Below are positions 42,392 to 51,825 of a DNA stretch of 64,000 bases, in pieces. Under the pieces are notes generated by a model. The model saw nothing but the letters and a program-made list of their open reading frames with translations, was not told the DNA's origin and did no database searches. The first letter of the stretch is position 1; each line of letters opens with the position of its first letter. This DNA comes from Fibrobacter succinogenes. Lineage in GTDB: Bacteria > Fibrobacterota > Fibrobacteria > Fibrobacterales > Fibrobacteraceae. A program made the position numbers and the translations under genes. The stretch is from assembly GCA_902756345.1 (NCBI GenBank), contig CACVQR010000016.1:20794-84793 (forward strand). Direction: 5' to 3'.

Positions 42392-43543
42392 ATGGAACCG
42401 ACTTTTCAACTTACAGCGGTTTACGCAACAAATATTTTCGGGATTGTGTTACTTGCCGTTCTGATGGCAGGCAACGCCTGGCGCTTTCGTGAAAAAGGAT
42501 CCGAGAACGCCTACCTTCAGCTATTACTCTTCTTCACGTTCTGCACCTGTGTCCTTGACCCTATCGCCTACACTGCCGACGGTCGTCCCGGAACAATCGC
42601 CCGCATACTCGTATACGGCGGCAACGACCTCCTCTACCTCACCAATATGTTCAGCAGTTTCTTCTGGCTTCTGTTTCTTTCAGAACACCTGAACTACCGC
42701 TTTTCGAACGCCCACCGAAACATTCTCGGTTTCATCATCGTGCTCGGGGTAGTCCTTGTCATCATCAACAATTTCGTCCCGATTATTTTTGACATCTCTG
42801 CAAACAATGTCTATACCCGCAGATACTTCTGGATCTACACCATTATAGATTACGGGCTCATGCTGGACAGCCTTATCATCTACTTCATTTGCAAGCACAA
42901 GGGTGGTCCTCTCAAGTCCTTCCCCATCTGGATTTTCTTCGCCCCGATTATTGCAGGCACTGTCGCCCAATCCCTCTTTTACGGAATCTCCGCGATTTCT
43001 TCGTGCACGGCCATTGCGATTGCGGGAGTGTTCTCGTCCATTCACGGCGAACGCGTCTATAGGGACAAGCTCACCAACGTTTACAATTACGCCTACCTCG
43101 CCATTCTCGGCCGCGCATACAAGAAAAAGAAAGAACTGCATGTCACAGGCATTCTCGTAGACATCAACGGTTTCAAAAAAATCAACAACGACTACGGCAG
43201 GGTCACAGGCAACAAGGTGCTTGTGCAGATGACCAAGATTCTGAACCGTGCTGTCGGCGAGCTCGGGCTCATCATCCGCTATTCCAGCGATGAATTTATC
43301 GCATTCATCAATACCACGAACGAAATGGCCGTGAGCATGTGTATTACGCGCATCCGCTCAAGCCTCAACGAACTCAACACCTTCAGCAAGTCCTACAAGC
43401 TCACCACTTGCATTTGCAGCCAATGCTACGATCCTTCCAAGAGCATGGACGATTTCATCGACGAAATCTCCAGATCCATGCAAGAAGAAAAGACCAGTTA
43501 TTACACGCAGCTGCAATACAGCCGCCGCGATAACGAAGGATAA
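42392..43543 (+). CDS. Membrane GGDEF-domain protein, tandem paralogue with SSDEF loop
   Basis: A 383-residue paralogue of the gene before it, with matching six-helix N-terminal module (VYATNIFGIVLLAVLM; similar FGIS..AIAIAG segment) and a C-terminal GGDEF domain. The signature loop reads SSDEF (298-302) and the preceding block VDINGFKKINNDYGRVTGN lacks the usual D and H at two sites, so cyclase activity is doubtful. The ATG at 42392 follows AAGGG; the 100-base gap upstream holds its own possible promoter. Confidence 0.85.
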   Translation: MEPTFQLTAVYATNIFGIVLLAVLMAGNAWRFREKGSENAYLQLLLFFTFCTCVLDPIAYTADGRPGTIARILVYGGNDLLYLTNMFSSFFWLLFLSEHLNYRFSNAHRNILGFIIVLGVVLVIINNFVPIIFDISANNVYTRRYFWIYTIIDYGLMLDSLIIYFICKHKGGPLKSFPIWIFFAPIIAGTVAQSLFYGISAISSCTAIAIAGVFSSIHGERVYRDKLTNVYNYAYLAILGRAYKKKKELHVTGILVDINGFKKINNDYGRVTGNKVLVQMTKILNRAVGELGLIIRYSSDEFIAFINTTNEMAVSMCITRIRSSLNELNTFSKSYKLTTCICSQCYDPSKSMDDFIDEISRSMQEEKTSYYTQLQYSRRDNEG

Positions 43544-43555
43544 TTTTCGGTTGAA

Positions 43556-46282
43556 CTACTTCAGTGCCGCTTTGATGTCGTCGACGGAGCCGACGACTTT
43601 TTGCTTGTTGTTCCAAATGCGCATGAAAGTCTTGCCATAGTGTTCGACCACCACGCGGTTATCGAGAATAAGCACTTTGCCGGAATCTTCTTCGGAGCGG
43701 ATTAGGCGGCCAAGGCCCTGGCGGAGTTCCATGAACGCTTCGGGGACAAAGAATTCCTTGAAAGCATTCTTGCCTTCGGACTTCATCTTGTTGGTGATGC
43801 CGGCGACCAGCGGATCCATCGGATTCGGGAACGGGAGTTTCGGAATGACAAGCAGCTTAAGGGCATCGCCCGGGAAATCTACGCCTTCCCACAGGCTCTG
43901 GCAGCCGAGCAGGCATGCGCCGCGAGACTTGCGGAACATCGCCACAAGGCCATCCAGGGCGCCGTCTACATGCTGGCACAAGAGCAGTTTGCCCTTTTCG
44001 GCAAAGAGCGGAGCCAAGGCCGCTTGCGCCTTCATCATGGCAGATACGCTGGTAAAGAGGACCATCGTATTTTCTTCGACTTCGGGCAGAATATGCGCAA
44101 GCGTATCGTTCACGGCGTCGTTGTATTCCGGAACCGAGGGCTTGGGCAAGAATTTTGCGACAATCACCGAGCGGTTTTCGGCGTTCTTTGCAGATTCGTT
44201 ATACACGCGCAAGAACGGGGACTTCTTTCCGCCCGGAGCGTCCATGCCCATTCTCTGCACAAAATAAGTCAAGTCTCCCTGAACAGAAAGCGTTGCCGAG
44301 GTAAACGTAGCGGACTTGATCCACGGATAGAATTTTTCTTTCCAGGTGGCGCTCGCATCGAGCGGGCTTGCATGCAGCTTGATGGTGTGCGGGTTGAAAG
44401 GTTCTTCCATGTAGAAGGCCCAATCTTCGCGGCCCGCCTTGGTAATGAATTCAAAGTCCTGCAAGAAGCGAGAAAGTTCGGTCATGCGGCCGCTCACGTC
44501 GCTTAACAAGCCCGAAATAGCCTGCTGTGCACGCACCGAGGCGGCCAAGGTATCGGCAAGCTTGATTGCATTGAGGCCCTGTTCAATGAAGGCGCTCGGG
44601 TCGGCTTCGTATTCGGCCAGAATGCCCGAAGTGTAGGTGAAGCCGTTGCGGGAATTTTTCTGCTTTGCGAGTTTCTTGCCAATCTTCATGAAGAAACGGT
44701 GCAGGGCCTTTTCGGTTTCAGAAAGCGATTCCGCAAGGTTGACACAGAGCGCACGGATTTCTGTTTCTTCGACAGGAATACGGTTTTCGATTTCGGCCAA
44801 CAAACCATCCCGATTTTCGTTTTCACGCCCCTTCGACGGAACAAGTGTCTTGATGATGTTTCTGAGCGCAAAGAATGAAATGGTCCGGCCGAATGCCTGG
44901 CGGCTCACTTGCGGGAGTCTATGCGCTTCGTCGAACACGATGTGTTCATAAAGCGGGAGCAGGGCGAAATCGAGGCCCATGTCGGCAAGGAACAGCGAAT
45001 GGTTCACCAGCACCAAGTTGGAATTCATGGCGCGGCGCTTGGCGGCGAGGGCCGGGCACTTATTGTAATGCGGACACTTTTCGCCGAGGCAAGACTTTGC
45101 AGAGCTTGCAAGTTTGGACCACAGCACGCGATTGCGGCCCTGGCTAAAGGAATTGCATTCGTTCACGTCGCCCGTTTCGGTGGTAAACACCCACGGCACA
45201 ATCGCCATAAAGGAATCGCGCTCGTCATGCAGCAACAGGCTCTGCGGAGCCTTCAAGATTTCTTCGAACTTGCGAAGGCACAGGTAATTTTCACGGCCCT
45301 TGAGTACAGCCGTTTTCAGCTTGCCGTCAAACAGGCTTGCGACCAGCGGAACATCTTTATTCCAAAGCTGTTCCTGCAGCGCCCGGGTCGCGGTGCTTAT
45401 CACCACGCGCTCGCCCGACACTGCCTTGCAGGCGGCAGATACCAGATAGGCAAGCGACTTGCCCGAACCGGTCGGAGCTTCAAGTACGCAGAGGCCGCCC
45501 TTGTGCATGTTGCGTTCCACCACCGAGGCGAAATCCTGCTGATTGTGGCGGACCTGGAAATTTTCCACCTTCGTCGAAAGAAGACCGTCTTCTTTAAAGA
45601 ATTCACTGACGCGCGGGGCACGTTCCTTGGCCGGCGCATCTTCGAGTGGGACATCCGGTAGCCTGTACTGCGGAAATTCGCAAGCCCCGTCCGATTCGTT
45701 CCAGACCAGCGACCAGTCCGAACCCCTGGCCACCTTCGAAAGGGCATTCACAAGCCACGGGTCCGCACTTGCAATCTTTTCAAGCGCCATCACAAAGAGC
45801 TCGCCACACGCAATGGCATCCGGCAAGGCGCGGTGCGCGCGGCTCCGCTCGATACCCAGTTCCTGCACCAAGGTATCTAGGCGGTGATTCGGCACATTCT
45901 GGTAGGCAATGCGCGAAACCGTGAGCGAATCCCAAACCGGGTGATTGTCGAACGAAATGCCCACCTTGGCAAAAGTCTGTTTCAGGAACTTGGAATCGAA
46001 CATCGCATTGTGTGCGACAATCGGCAAGTCCCCGATGAACGAATAAATCTTCTGGGCGACAGCCGCAAAGGGTTCCGCATTTTCAAGATCGGAGTTGCTA
46101 ATGCCCGTCAGGCTTTCGATAAAAGGGCGGAGCGTCACACTCGTCGGCTTGACCAAATAATCGACCGATTCGCCTTCTACTCCGTTTTCAAAGCGCACCA
46201 GCGCCACCTCGATGATTTCGTCTTTTTCAAAATCGAGGCCCGTCGTTTCCAGGTCAATTGCAACGAATGATTTCATTTCCAT
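43556..46282 (-). CDS. dinG: DinG-type helicase with N-terminal DEDDh exonuclease
   Basis: A 908-residue fusion. Residues ~1-170 are a DnaQ-like 3'-5' exonuclease (AIDLETTGLDFEKDEIIEVA, VAHNAMFDSKFL, HRALPDA). Residues ~240-890 are an XPD/DinG superfamily-2 helicase with Walker A APTGSGKS, a cysteine cluster CLGEKCPHYNKC that may hold an iron-sulfur centre, DEAH box VFDEAHRL and late motif QGLGRLIRS. Such fusions are common outside enterobacteria and act in replication or repair. AGAGG precedes the first of two ATGs. Confidence 0.93.
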   Translation of the reverse strand: MEMKSFVAIDLETTGLDFEKDEIIEVALVRFENGVEGESVDYLVKPTSVTLRPFIESLTGISNSDLENAEPFAAVAQKIYSFIGDLPIVAHNAMFDSKFLKQTFAKVGISFDNHPVWDSLTVSRIAYQNVPNHRLDTLVQELGIERSRAHRALPDAIACGELFVMALEKIASADPWLVNALSKVARGSDWSLVWNESDGACEFPQYRLPDVPLEDAPAKERAPRVSEFFKEDGLLSTKVENFQVRHNQQDFASVVERNMHKGGLCVLEAPTGSGKSLAYLVSAACKAVSGERVVISTATRALQEQLWNKDVPLVASLFDGKLKTAVLKGRENYLCLRKFEEILKAPQSLLLHDERDSFMAIVPWVFTTETGDVNECNSFSQGRNRVLWSKLASSAKSCLGEKCPHYNKCPALAAKRRAMNSNLVLVNHSLFLADMGLDFALLPLYEHIVFDEAHRLPQVSRQAFGRTISFFALRNIIKTLVPSKGRENENRDGLLAEIENRIPVEETEIRALCVNLAESLSETEKALHRFFMKIGKKLAKQKNSRNGFTYTSGILAEYEADPSAFIEQGLNAIKLADTLAASVRAQQAISGLLSDVSGRMTELSRFLQDFEFITKAGREDWAFYMEEPFNPHTIKLHASPLDASATWKEKFYPWIKSATFTSATLSVQGDLTYFVQRMGMDAPGGKKSPFLRVYNESAKNAENRSVIVAKFLPKPSVPEYNDAVNDTLAHILPEVEENTMVLFTSVSAMMKAQAALAPLFAEKGKLLLCQHVDGALDGLVAMFRKSRGACLLGCQSLWEGVDFPGDALKLLVIPKLPFPNPMDPLVAGITNKMKSEGKNAFKEFFVPEAFMELRQGLGRLIRSEEDSGKVLILDNRVVVEHYGKTFMRIWNNKQKVVGSVDDIKAALK

Positions 46283-46315
46283 TTGAATCCTCTTAAAAAC
46301 TTTTTGCCGTCATCG

Positions 46316-48097
46316 CTAAAGCGCGGGTACCACTTCCGTCAAGCTGTCCAACAGGTTTTCGCCGTTCTTGACTTTGAGCGTATCGTTAATGGCTCGCCAC
46401 GGAGAACCATAACGCAGCGGGTTCACCGAGCCGCCATCCGGCAACATCTTGCCTTCTTCGGGCAAATAATAATCCATCAGGTAAGCGCCTTCAACCAGAT
46501 CGCCAAAACTGAAGCTTCCGTCGGCCTTGCAGTTTTCGAAATAGTAGTTCTTGGTTTCTGCCGAAAGCAAGCGCACAACCGTCTTCGTAGAGCCACCCGG
46601 AATCTTACCGTTCAACTTGGCAAGTTTAAGTTTGCTCACCGTCTCGAACTTTTGCAGGCGCTGGTACTTGAGTTCTATAACCGTATCGCGCTTTCCGTTG
46701 CTGTCGGCCGCGGCAAGTGTCGTATCCATATAGCCCATCAAAAAATTCACCGAGACGTCAGTGCCCCACGGCGCGGGCTTTTCAACCGCAAAGCGCACCG
46801 GGTCCATCTGCTTCACCTGAACTTGAGTCGTGTCCTTGTTGATTGCGATGTAGAATGTCTGCTCCAGCGAATCGAGCTTGGGCTTGTCGAAGAACACCAC
46901 CAGCGAATCATCCGGGAACAGGGTCTTCGCCTTGGAATTCGTCCTCACGCCGGCCACCTTTGGCGGAAGCGTATCGCCTTCCATCTTTTTCCATTCCCAC
47001 TCCACTTCGTTGCGGAGCGTATCGAGTGTACGGAACAGGGAATCCTTCGCCGCCGAGCAAATGAACTTGTAAAGCACTTCCTTTTTCGGCGCCGGATCAA
47101 AATAGAACTGCGGGCGATTGGAGCTTGCGCCCAAATAAACCAGTTTCGGATAGAGTTTCTTACTTTCCGGAGATTCCAGGTAACAATTCGACGTATCAGC
47201 AAAGGCGGAATCAAAGTACACGTTGCGCGTAAAGGTCGCCTCGAGCACGTTGGCGTAAGGCTGCGTCACCGAAGAAAGTTCGAGCTTGGTCGTGTCCATG
47301 TCGGCAATGGCAAGCCATAACGTATCCTTTGTCTCGGCGGTCAACTCCAAGTCACCCGTCCAAAGGCCCACCTGTTCTGTCGAAAGTTCGATTTTTTGGT
47401 TGCCGTTGCCATCCATAAAGGCGACAACGCGGTAATGGCCCGCCTTAAGCCCGGTAAGCGTAAAGTGGCCGGCGCTGTCCGCGCGCGTCAGGTACAGCGG
47501 CGGTTCCTTCAACAGCATCGGTTCCTTGCTCAGTTCCTTCGTTGTCGTATCGCGGTACTTGTCCAGGTAATGCTTGGATTCTCGCTCCTCGCCCATCAAG
47601 AACAAACCGATACTCGGGTATTCCTTTTTGCGTGCCATCGCCTGGTCCACAAGCACACGGCCCGAAAGCGTGAGCGAATCGATTATCGAACCCGTCGAGA
47701 ACACCACATGGAACGGCTTTGACAAGGCGTTGCCATGCAAGTCCTTGATGCCGCCCGCAAAAGTCACGGTGTAAGTCGTTCCGGTATCGAGTACCGCACG
47801 CGATGTGAGCACAAGCGTCTTGCCACTCACCTCAAAGCGCAACTTCTTGTCAATCGGAGGTGAAATGGAGACTGCGCTACGCGGAACCGAAGCGTTAATC
47901 CATTCGTCAAATTCGAGCTTGATCATGAGCTCGTTAGGGTGATTCGTCGTATTCGGGGCCGGATAAACGCCCGCAATGCGCGGAGGCAGTTTATCTTCGG
48001 GGCCGCCACTAGGCGCCACCTGCGTTGCACACGACAAGAATACCGTCGTACACAAAGCCGCAAAAGCAGCGCCATATTTTTTCAACAACGAACGCAT
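46316..48097 (-). CDS. Lipoprotein with N-terminal Ig-like (SbsA/Big_5-type) domain
   Basis: A 593-residue exported lipoprotein (lipobox FLSCA, Cys24; then APSGGPEDKLPPRI). Residues ~40-135 form the Ig-like domain (VYPAPNTTNHPNELMIKLEF, TYTVTFAGGIKDLHGNAL). The rest is beta-rich and includes a carboxypeptidase-regulatory-like segment (~210-245). This type is widespread in Bacteroidetes-like genomes and has no proven role. It shares one base with the lepB stop codon, so it is co-translated with the signal peptidase. Confidence 0.82.
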   Translation of the reverse strand: MRSLLKKYGAAFAALCTTVFLSCATQVAPSGGPEDKLPPRIAGVYPAPNTTNHPNELMIKLEFDEWINASVPRSAVSISPPIDKKLRFEVSGKTLVLTSRAVLDTGTTYTVTFAGGIKDLHGNALSKPFHVVFSTGSIIDSLTLSGRVLVDQAMARKKEYPSIGLFLMGEERESKHYLDKYRDTTTKELSKEPMLLKEPPLYLTRADSAGHFTLTGLKAGHYRVVAFMDGNGNQKIELSTEQVGLWTGDLELTAETKDTLWLAIADMDTTKLELSSVTQPYANVLEATFTRNVYFDSAFADTSNCYLESPESKKLYPKLVYLGASSNRPQFYFDPAPKKEVLYKFICSAAKDSLFRTLDTLRNEVEWEWKKMEGDTLPPKVAGVRTNSKAKTLFPDDSLVVFFDKPKLDSLEQTFYIAINKDTTQVQVKQMDPVRFAVEKPAPWGTDVSVNFLMGYMDTTLAAADSNGKRDTVIELKYQRLQKFETVSKLKLAKLNGKIPGGSTKTVVRLLSAETKNYYFENCKADGSFSFGDLVEGAYLMDYYLPEEGKMLPDGGSVNPLRYGSPWRAINDTLKVKNGENLLDSLTEVVPAL

Positions 48098-49500
48098 CAG
48101 TCAATCATCTGGATAATCTTGCCAAGACGGCCCCAACGGATTCTAAACGGCAGGCGCCACCAGGTAAACGGATTCTTCAAGGCGAAAGCTTCGTCGTCAT
48201 TTTCGAACGAGAAGTAAATCACGAACGCCTTGGCGCGAATATTCCTGAGCGACACAAAGCCCCAGTAGCGGCTATCGGCAGAATTGTCGCGGTTGTCGCC
48301 CATCATAAAGAACTGCGGAGTCTTGACCACATAAGTATCAATTGGCTTGCCGCCCACGAGCAGCCTGCGGCGGATTTCAAACTTCGACTTTGCCGGAGCA
48401 TCAAGAGTATCGCCTGCCACACCCTCTACGGTCGAGCCGCCATCTTGCGGGGCATCGACTTCTACAAGTTCCACGGTTCCTGCGTTATCTTCTTCGGCCT
48501 GGTTCAGCAAAGCCACGTTACCTTCAAGGTCACGCAAGAGCGAGCCTTCAAACGCCATGTAGCTTACCGGGCGCATGAATCCGCCTTGAATGTTCGGATC
48601 GATCATGGGCAAATACGCCATGCGCGAAAGTTCCTTGAAGTAGGCAAAGGACATCACGCCCGAAATCGTATCGCCCTGCGTAAGGCGTTGCTGCAGCACT
48701 GTACGGTTTCTGCGGAACAGTTCGTTCAGCGCAAGGCCACGATCGTTTTCCACCGGAATCTTGAATTCCTCGAAATCGTAATTATTGATTTCAACAGAAT
48801 CCTTCCACAGCGAAATATCGAGTTCCACCGTTTCATCGGGGTTTTCTTGCGCCACCAGGGAACGCAGCCACCACAATTTTTCAAGCGGCATTGATTCAAC
48901 CGTAAACGTATCGCCCACCGACGGCACTATGAATTCATCGCGTTCATCGCGCGGAGAGAACGTACGGGCAGAAGCCGTGTACTTGCCGCGACCGGGCAGA
49001 GATTCCTGCATTTTGCCGTTCACGAAAAGGCGACCCTTGTGGACAGCGACCGTATCACCGCTCACCGCCACGCAACGCTTGATGTAGTCCTTCGGACCGT
49101 CGGCGTAGTGGATTAAGTGCGGCTGGCCAGCCTTCGGTTCGTGATCCCAGTAGAAGTTTCCGAACATGAGCGCGTTAAACAAGTGCGTATAACGTTCTGG
49201 ATTGCCATCAGGATATTCCGGCTCGCCTGGATAGCGGAAAATCACCACGTCGCCCTTGGCCGGATAAGCATACCCCGGGAATTTCTGGTTGCTGAACGGA
49301 ATCGGCGAACCGTAAGTGAACTTGAGGCCCAGCAAAAAGTCACCCGTATGCAAGGTATCTTCCATAGACCCGCTCGGGATCTGGAAAGCCTGAATCACAT
49401 ACTGGATTACAACCAAGGCAAGCGCCACCGGGACAATGATTTCCCGAAGCAGGCCTTTCACAAACTTTTTCCACGAAAACGGCTGTTTATCTTTTTCCAT
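48097..49500 (-). CDS. lepB: Signal peptidase I LepB
   Basis: A 467-residue membrane peptidase that removes signal peptides. One N-terminal helix (~20-38) precedes catalytic Ser45 (IPSGSMEDTL) and Lys141 (DYIKRCVAVSGD); the C-terminal box GDNRDNSADSRYWG is intact. It is longer than the E. coli enzyme because of a large insert between the Lys box and the C-terminal box (~165-390). The ATG at 49500 was preferred to an in-frame TTG three codons upstream. The many secreted proteins here would be its substrates, except the lipoproteins. Confidence 0.95.
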   Translation of the reverse strand: MEKDKQPFSWKKFVKGLLREIIVPVALALVVIQYVIQAFQIPSGSMEDTLHTGDFLLGLKFTYGSPIPFSNQKFPGYAYPAKGDVVIFRYPGEPEYPDGNPERYTHLFNALMFGNFYWDHEPKAGQPHLIHYADGPKDYIKRCVAVSGDTVAVHKGRLFVNGKMQESLPGRGKYTASARTFSPRDERDEFIVPSVGDTFTVESMPLEKLWWLRSLVAQENPDETVELDISLWKDSVEINNYDFEEFKIPVENDRGLALNELFRRNRTVLQQRLTQGDTISGVMSFAYFKELSRMAYLPMIDPNIQGGFMRPVSYMAFEGSLLRDLEGNVALLNQAEEDNAGTVELVEVDAPQDGGSTVEGVAGDTLDAPAKSKFEIRRRLLVGGKPIDTYVVKTPQFFMMGDNRDNSADSRYWGFVSLRNIRAKAFVIYFSFENDDEAFALKNPFTWWRLPFRIRWGRLGKIIQMID

Positions 49501-49552
49501 AAAATTCAACGTTAAAGAATGACAAGTGCAATTTAGAAAAACGCGAATGACT

Positions 49553-50320
49553 CTACAGTGTTCTAATCTTCTTGACCAAGGAGCGGCTCACCACCAACTG
49601 GGTTGCCGCCTTGTCGCGGAGCACCATCACCATGCGGCCCGCATCCCCCTTGCGGCATTCGGCAATGTAGTCGATCGCCACGATATGGGAACGGTGGACT
49701 CGGGTAAAATGTTTCGGGTCCAGTTTCTTTTCCAGTTCCACCAGCGGGGTATCAATCACGTACTGACCGTTCACGGTGTAAACTGTCGTGTACTTTTCTT
49801 CGCTATGGAAACGGATTACCTCGTCAATATTCACAAATACAATGCGGTCGCCCACTTTCACCTGCAAGCGCTGCAGGTAGAGTCCGCTCATGTCCACCAG
49901 GTTACGCAGCTTTTCCCAGTTCAAGTCGGACGGGATTGTCGTGTCATCCACTTGCGGAATCACCTTGCGGAGTTTTTCAATCGCAGAGGCCAAACGTTCC
50001 GGAGCCACCGGCTTCAAAAGGTAATCCACCGTATTTTCTTCGAACGCCTTGAGCGCGAAATTGTCAAACGCCGTCGTGAATATCACAAGCGGGACATCAT
50101 CCCCTTGCAAAGAATGCAACACTTCAAACGCATCCATGTCAGGCATCTGGATATCCAAAAACACCACGTCAGGCATCATCTCGTGAATCATCTTGACGGC
50201 CTGCGCACCGGAGCCCGCCTCCCCCAAGATTTCAATCTCGGAGGCATAAGGTTCCAAAAGCGAAATCATGCGCTTGCGGGCAAGCGGTTCGTCGTCAATG
50301 ACTAGTGCAGTACACTGCAT
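49553..50320 (-). CDS. LytTR-family response regulator
   Basis: A 255-residue transcription factor. The receiver domain (1-125) has acidic pair VIDDEP and phospho-acceptor Asp56 (VFLDIQMPDM). The LytTR DNA-binding domain (~150-255) has IVFVNIDEVIRFHSEEKYT and HFTRVHRSHIVAIDYI. No histidine kinase is adjacent. It follows the NlpE-like gene by one base and its SD AAGGAG lies within that gene's stop region, so the two are co-transcribed. Confidence 0.93.
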   Translation of the reverse strand: MQCTALVIDDEPLARKRMISLLEPYASEIEILGEAGSGAQAVKMIHEMMPDVVFLDIQMPDMDAFEVLHSLQGDDVPLVIFTTAFDNFALKAFEENTVDYLLKPVAPERLASAIEKLRKVIPQVDDTTIPSDLNWEKLRNLVDMSGLYLQRLQVKVGDRIVFVNIDEVIRFHSEEKYTTVYTVNGQYVIDTPLVELEKKLDPKHFTRVHRSHIVAIDYIAECRKGDAGRMVMVLRDKAATQLVVSRSLVKKIRTL

Positions 50321-50321
50321 A

Positions 50322-50846
50322 TTACTCCTTAGGCTGTTCTTCCTTCTTGACTGAATCAGCAGCGGCAGAATCTGTTTTCTTCGTAAGCGTCTTCGGCGCT
50401 ACCTTGAAAATGCGAATCAGTTCGGCCTTCATTCCGTCTTCATCTTCATAAACCGTGCCTGCGGCCGTCATATATTGCAAATTGCCGAACTTGGCACGCT
50501 TAAAGTTCCAATGGCCTTTATCGCCAGCGAGCGTCACCTTGATTGTACTGTCGGTAATTGAATAAGTTCCCTTCAGGGAGTCCGTTTCCATCGTATCCTT
50601 CAAAACCAGCTGGATTGCTTCGACAGAGCTATCCTCACCAAGAGTCATACGCACCATACGGCTGGTGCAATCGTCACACGGCAAGCGGCCAGAATAAAGT
50701 CCCGGTACATCCTTCGGGATTTCAATCGGAGGCAAATCCGGCAGGGGCGCGGACTTTTCTTCTTCGCAAGCCATCAGGGCAAAGACAGCAAGCAACGGCA
50801 TAGCCATTCTTGCGACAGGGAGAACCATGTTTTTCAATATCGTCAT
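50322..50846 (-). CDS. NlpE-like lipoprotein
   Basis: A 174-residue lipoprotein (lipobox LMAC, Cys27). The central beta domain begins PGLYSGRLPCDDCTSR, the NlpE N-domain hallmark with its CxxC, and continues with GTYSITDSTIKVTL. The C-terminal tail is Lys/Ser/Glu-rich. NlpE proteins monitor lipoprotein export or surface contact in enterobacteria, but only this domain is shared. Pairing with a LytTR regulator in one operon suggests an envelope-stress link (inference). Confidence 0.82.
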   Translation of the reverse strand: MTILKNMVLPVARMAMPLLAVFALMACEEEKSAPLPDLPPIEIPKDVPGLYSGRLPCDDCTSRMVRMTLGEDSSVEAIQLVLKDTMETDSLKGTYSITDSTIKVTLAGDKGHWNFKRAKFGNLQYMTAAGTVYEDEDGMKAELIRIFKVAPKTLTKKTDSAAADSVKKEEQPKE

Positions 50847-50892
50847 GGTTCATAATTTAGCAATAAAAGTTTCAAACAAGCTTTTATAGGGC

Positions 50893-51798
50893 CTAAAATC
50901 CGGCGGAATAAACAACCCTGAAGCCAATAGTCTGGCTACGGTGTGAGGGGACTTTCTTTTCGCGTTCAGCAGAGGCAAGTGCCGGAGCCTTGTCTGACCA
51001 GCCTCCGCCGCGAATTCCTTTGTACTTACCCTCTTCCGGGCCAGTGTAATTTTCTTGCGAAACCGTCGGATACGAACCATACCAGTCGTTCACCCATTCG
51101 GCGACATTGCCCGCCATATCATAAAGACCGAGCGCATTCGGGATAAAGCCGGCAACCGCCACAGGGCCCTTATCTTGTGCGTAATACGCATATTTCGAGG
51201 CAACATCGGTATCCCAGTAGTAAGTGGTCAAGGTACCTGCGCGGGCCGCAATTTCCCATTCCATTTCAGTCGGGAGGCGTACTGCCGCCACAGCGTAATT
51301 CACAGACAAATTAATCAATTCGCCACCATCGTTGACCGAATCATAAACGTAGGCCGTATCTAGCCCCGCCTTTTTAGAAAGCGCATTGCAAAAGAGGGCC
51401 GCATCATACCAACTCACATTAAAAATCGGATAATCGTCACCCAAGGCATCATCTTCAGGCACGCTTCCCATTACAGTTCGGAACAAGCCTTGACTGACCT
51501 CGGTTTTTCCGATTGCAAATGCGTCCACACTGTACTCAACCGTCCCGCGAGAAAAAGCAACAGCGGGAACACTTACCATTTCGACAAGATCATGAATCGA
51601 GTATTCCGAAGGTCCCGAATCCGTCGAAGAACTGGAAGTTTCCTTGTCGCCGGAACCCTTATCCGTACTTGCATTGCCCCCTCGATGAGATGTCGGTGAT
51701 GTATCGGCAGAATCCCCGTTCGCCGTGCAAGCTCCGAATGTGAACATGGCCGCAAGCAAAGCCATAAACAACGCAGAAGAAAGTGCAGACTTATTCAT
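50893..51798 (-). CDS. FGE-sulfatase (SUMF1-like) domain lipoprotein
   Basis: A 301-residue lipoprotein (lipobox FGACT). After a Ser/Asp/Thr-rich linker (~25-60) comes an FGE-type C-type-lectin-like domain: FAIGKTEVSQGLFRTVMG, YPIFNVSWYDAALFCNALS, VRLPTEMEWEIAARAG, YDMAGNVAEWVNDW and IGFRVVY. The two cysteines of true formylglycine-generating enzymes are not evident, so a binding or structural role is more likely. The second ATG (51798) was chosen on SD spacing (GGGGA). The upstream bases fall into two ATGNGNN heptads. Confidence 0.82.
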   Translation of the reverse strand: MNKSALSSALFMALLAAMFTFGACTANGDSADTSPTSHRGGNASTDKGSGDKETSSSSTDSGPSEYSIHDLVEMVSVPAVAFSRGTVEYSVDAFAIGKTEVSQGLFRTVMGSVPEDDALGDDYPIFNVSWYDAALFCNALSKKAGLDTAYVYDSVNDGGELINLSVNYAVAAVRLPTEMEWEIAARAGTLTTYYWDTDVASKYAYYAQDKGPVAVAGFIPNALGLYDMAGNVAEWVNDWYGSYPTVSQENYTGPEEGKYKGIRGGGWSDKAPALASAEREKKVPSHRSQTIGFRVVYSAGF

Positions 51799-51825
51799 CA
51801 TTCCCCATCTCACATTTTCAAGCGT

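Noticed and set aside
50893..51798. True formylglycine-generating enzyme
   Set aside because: The fold matches, but the catalytic cysteine pair is not evident and no sulfatase gene is nearby.
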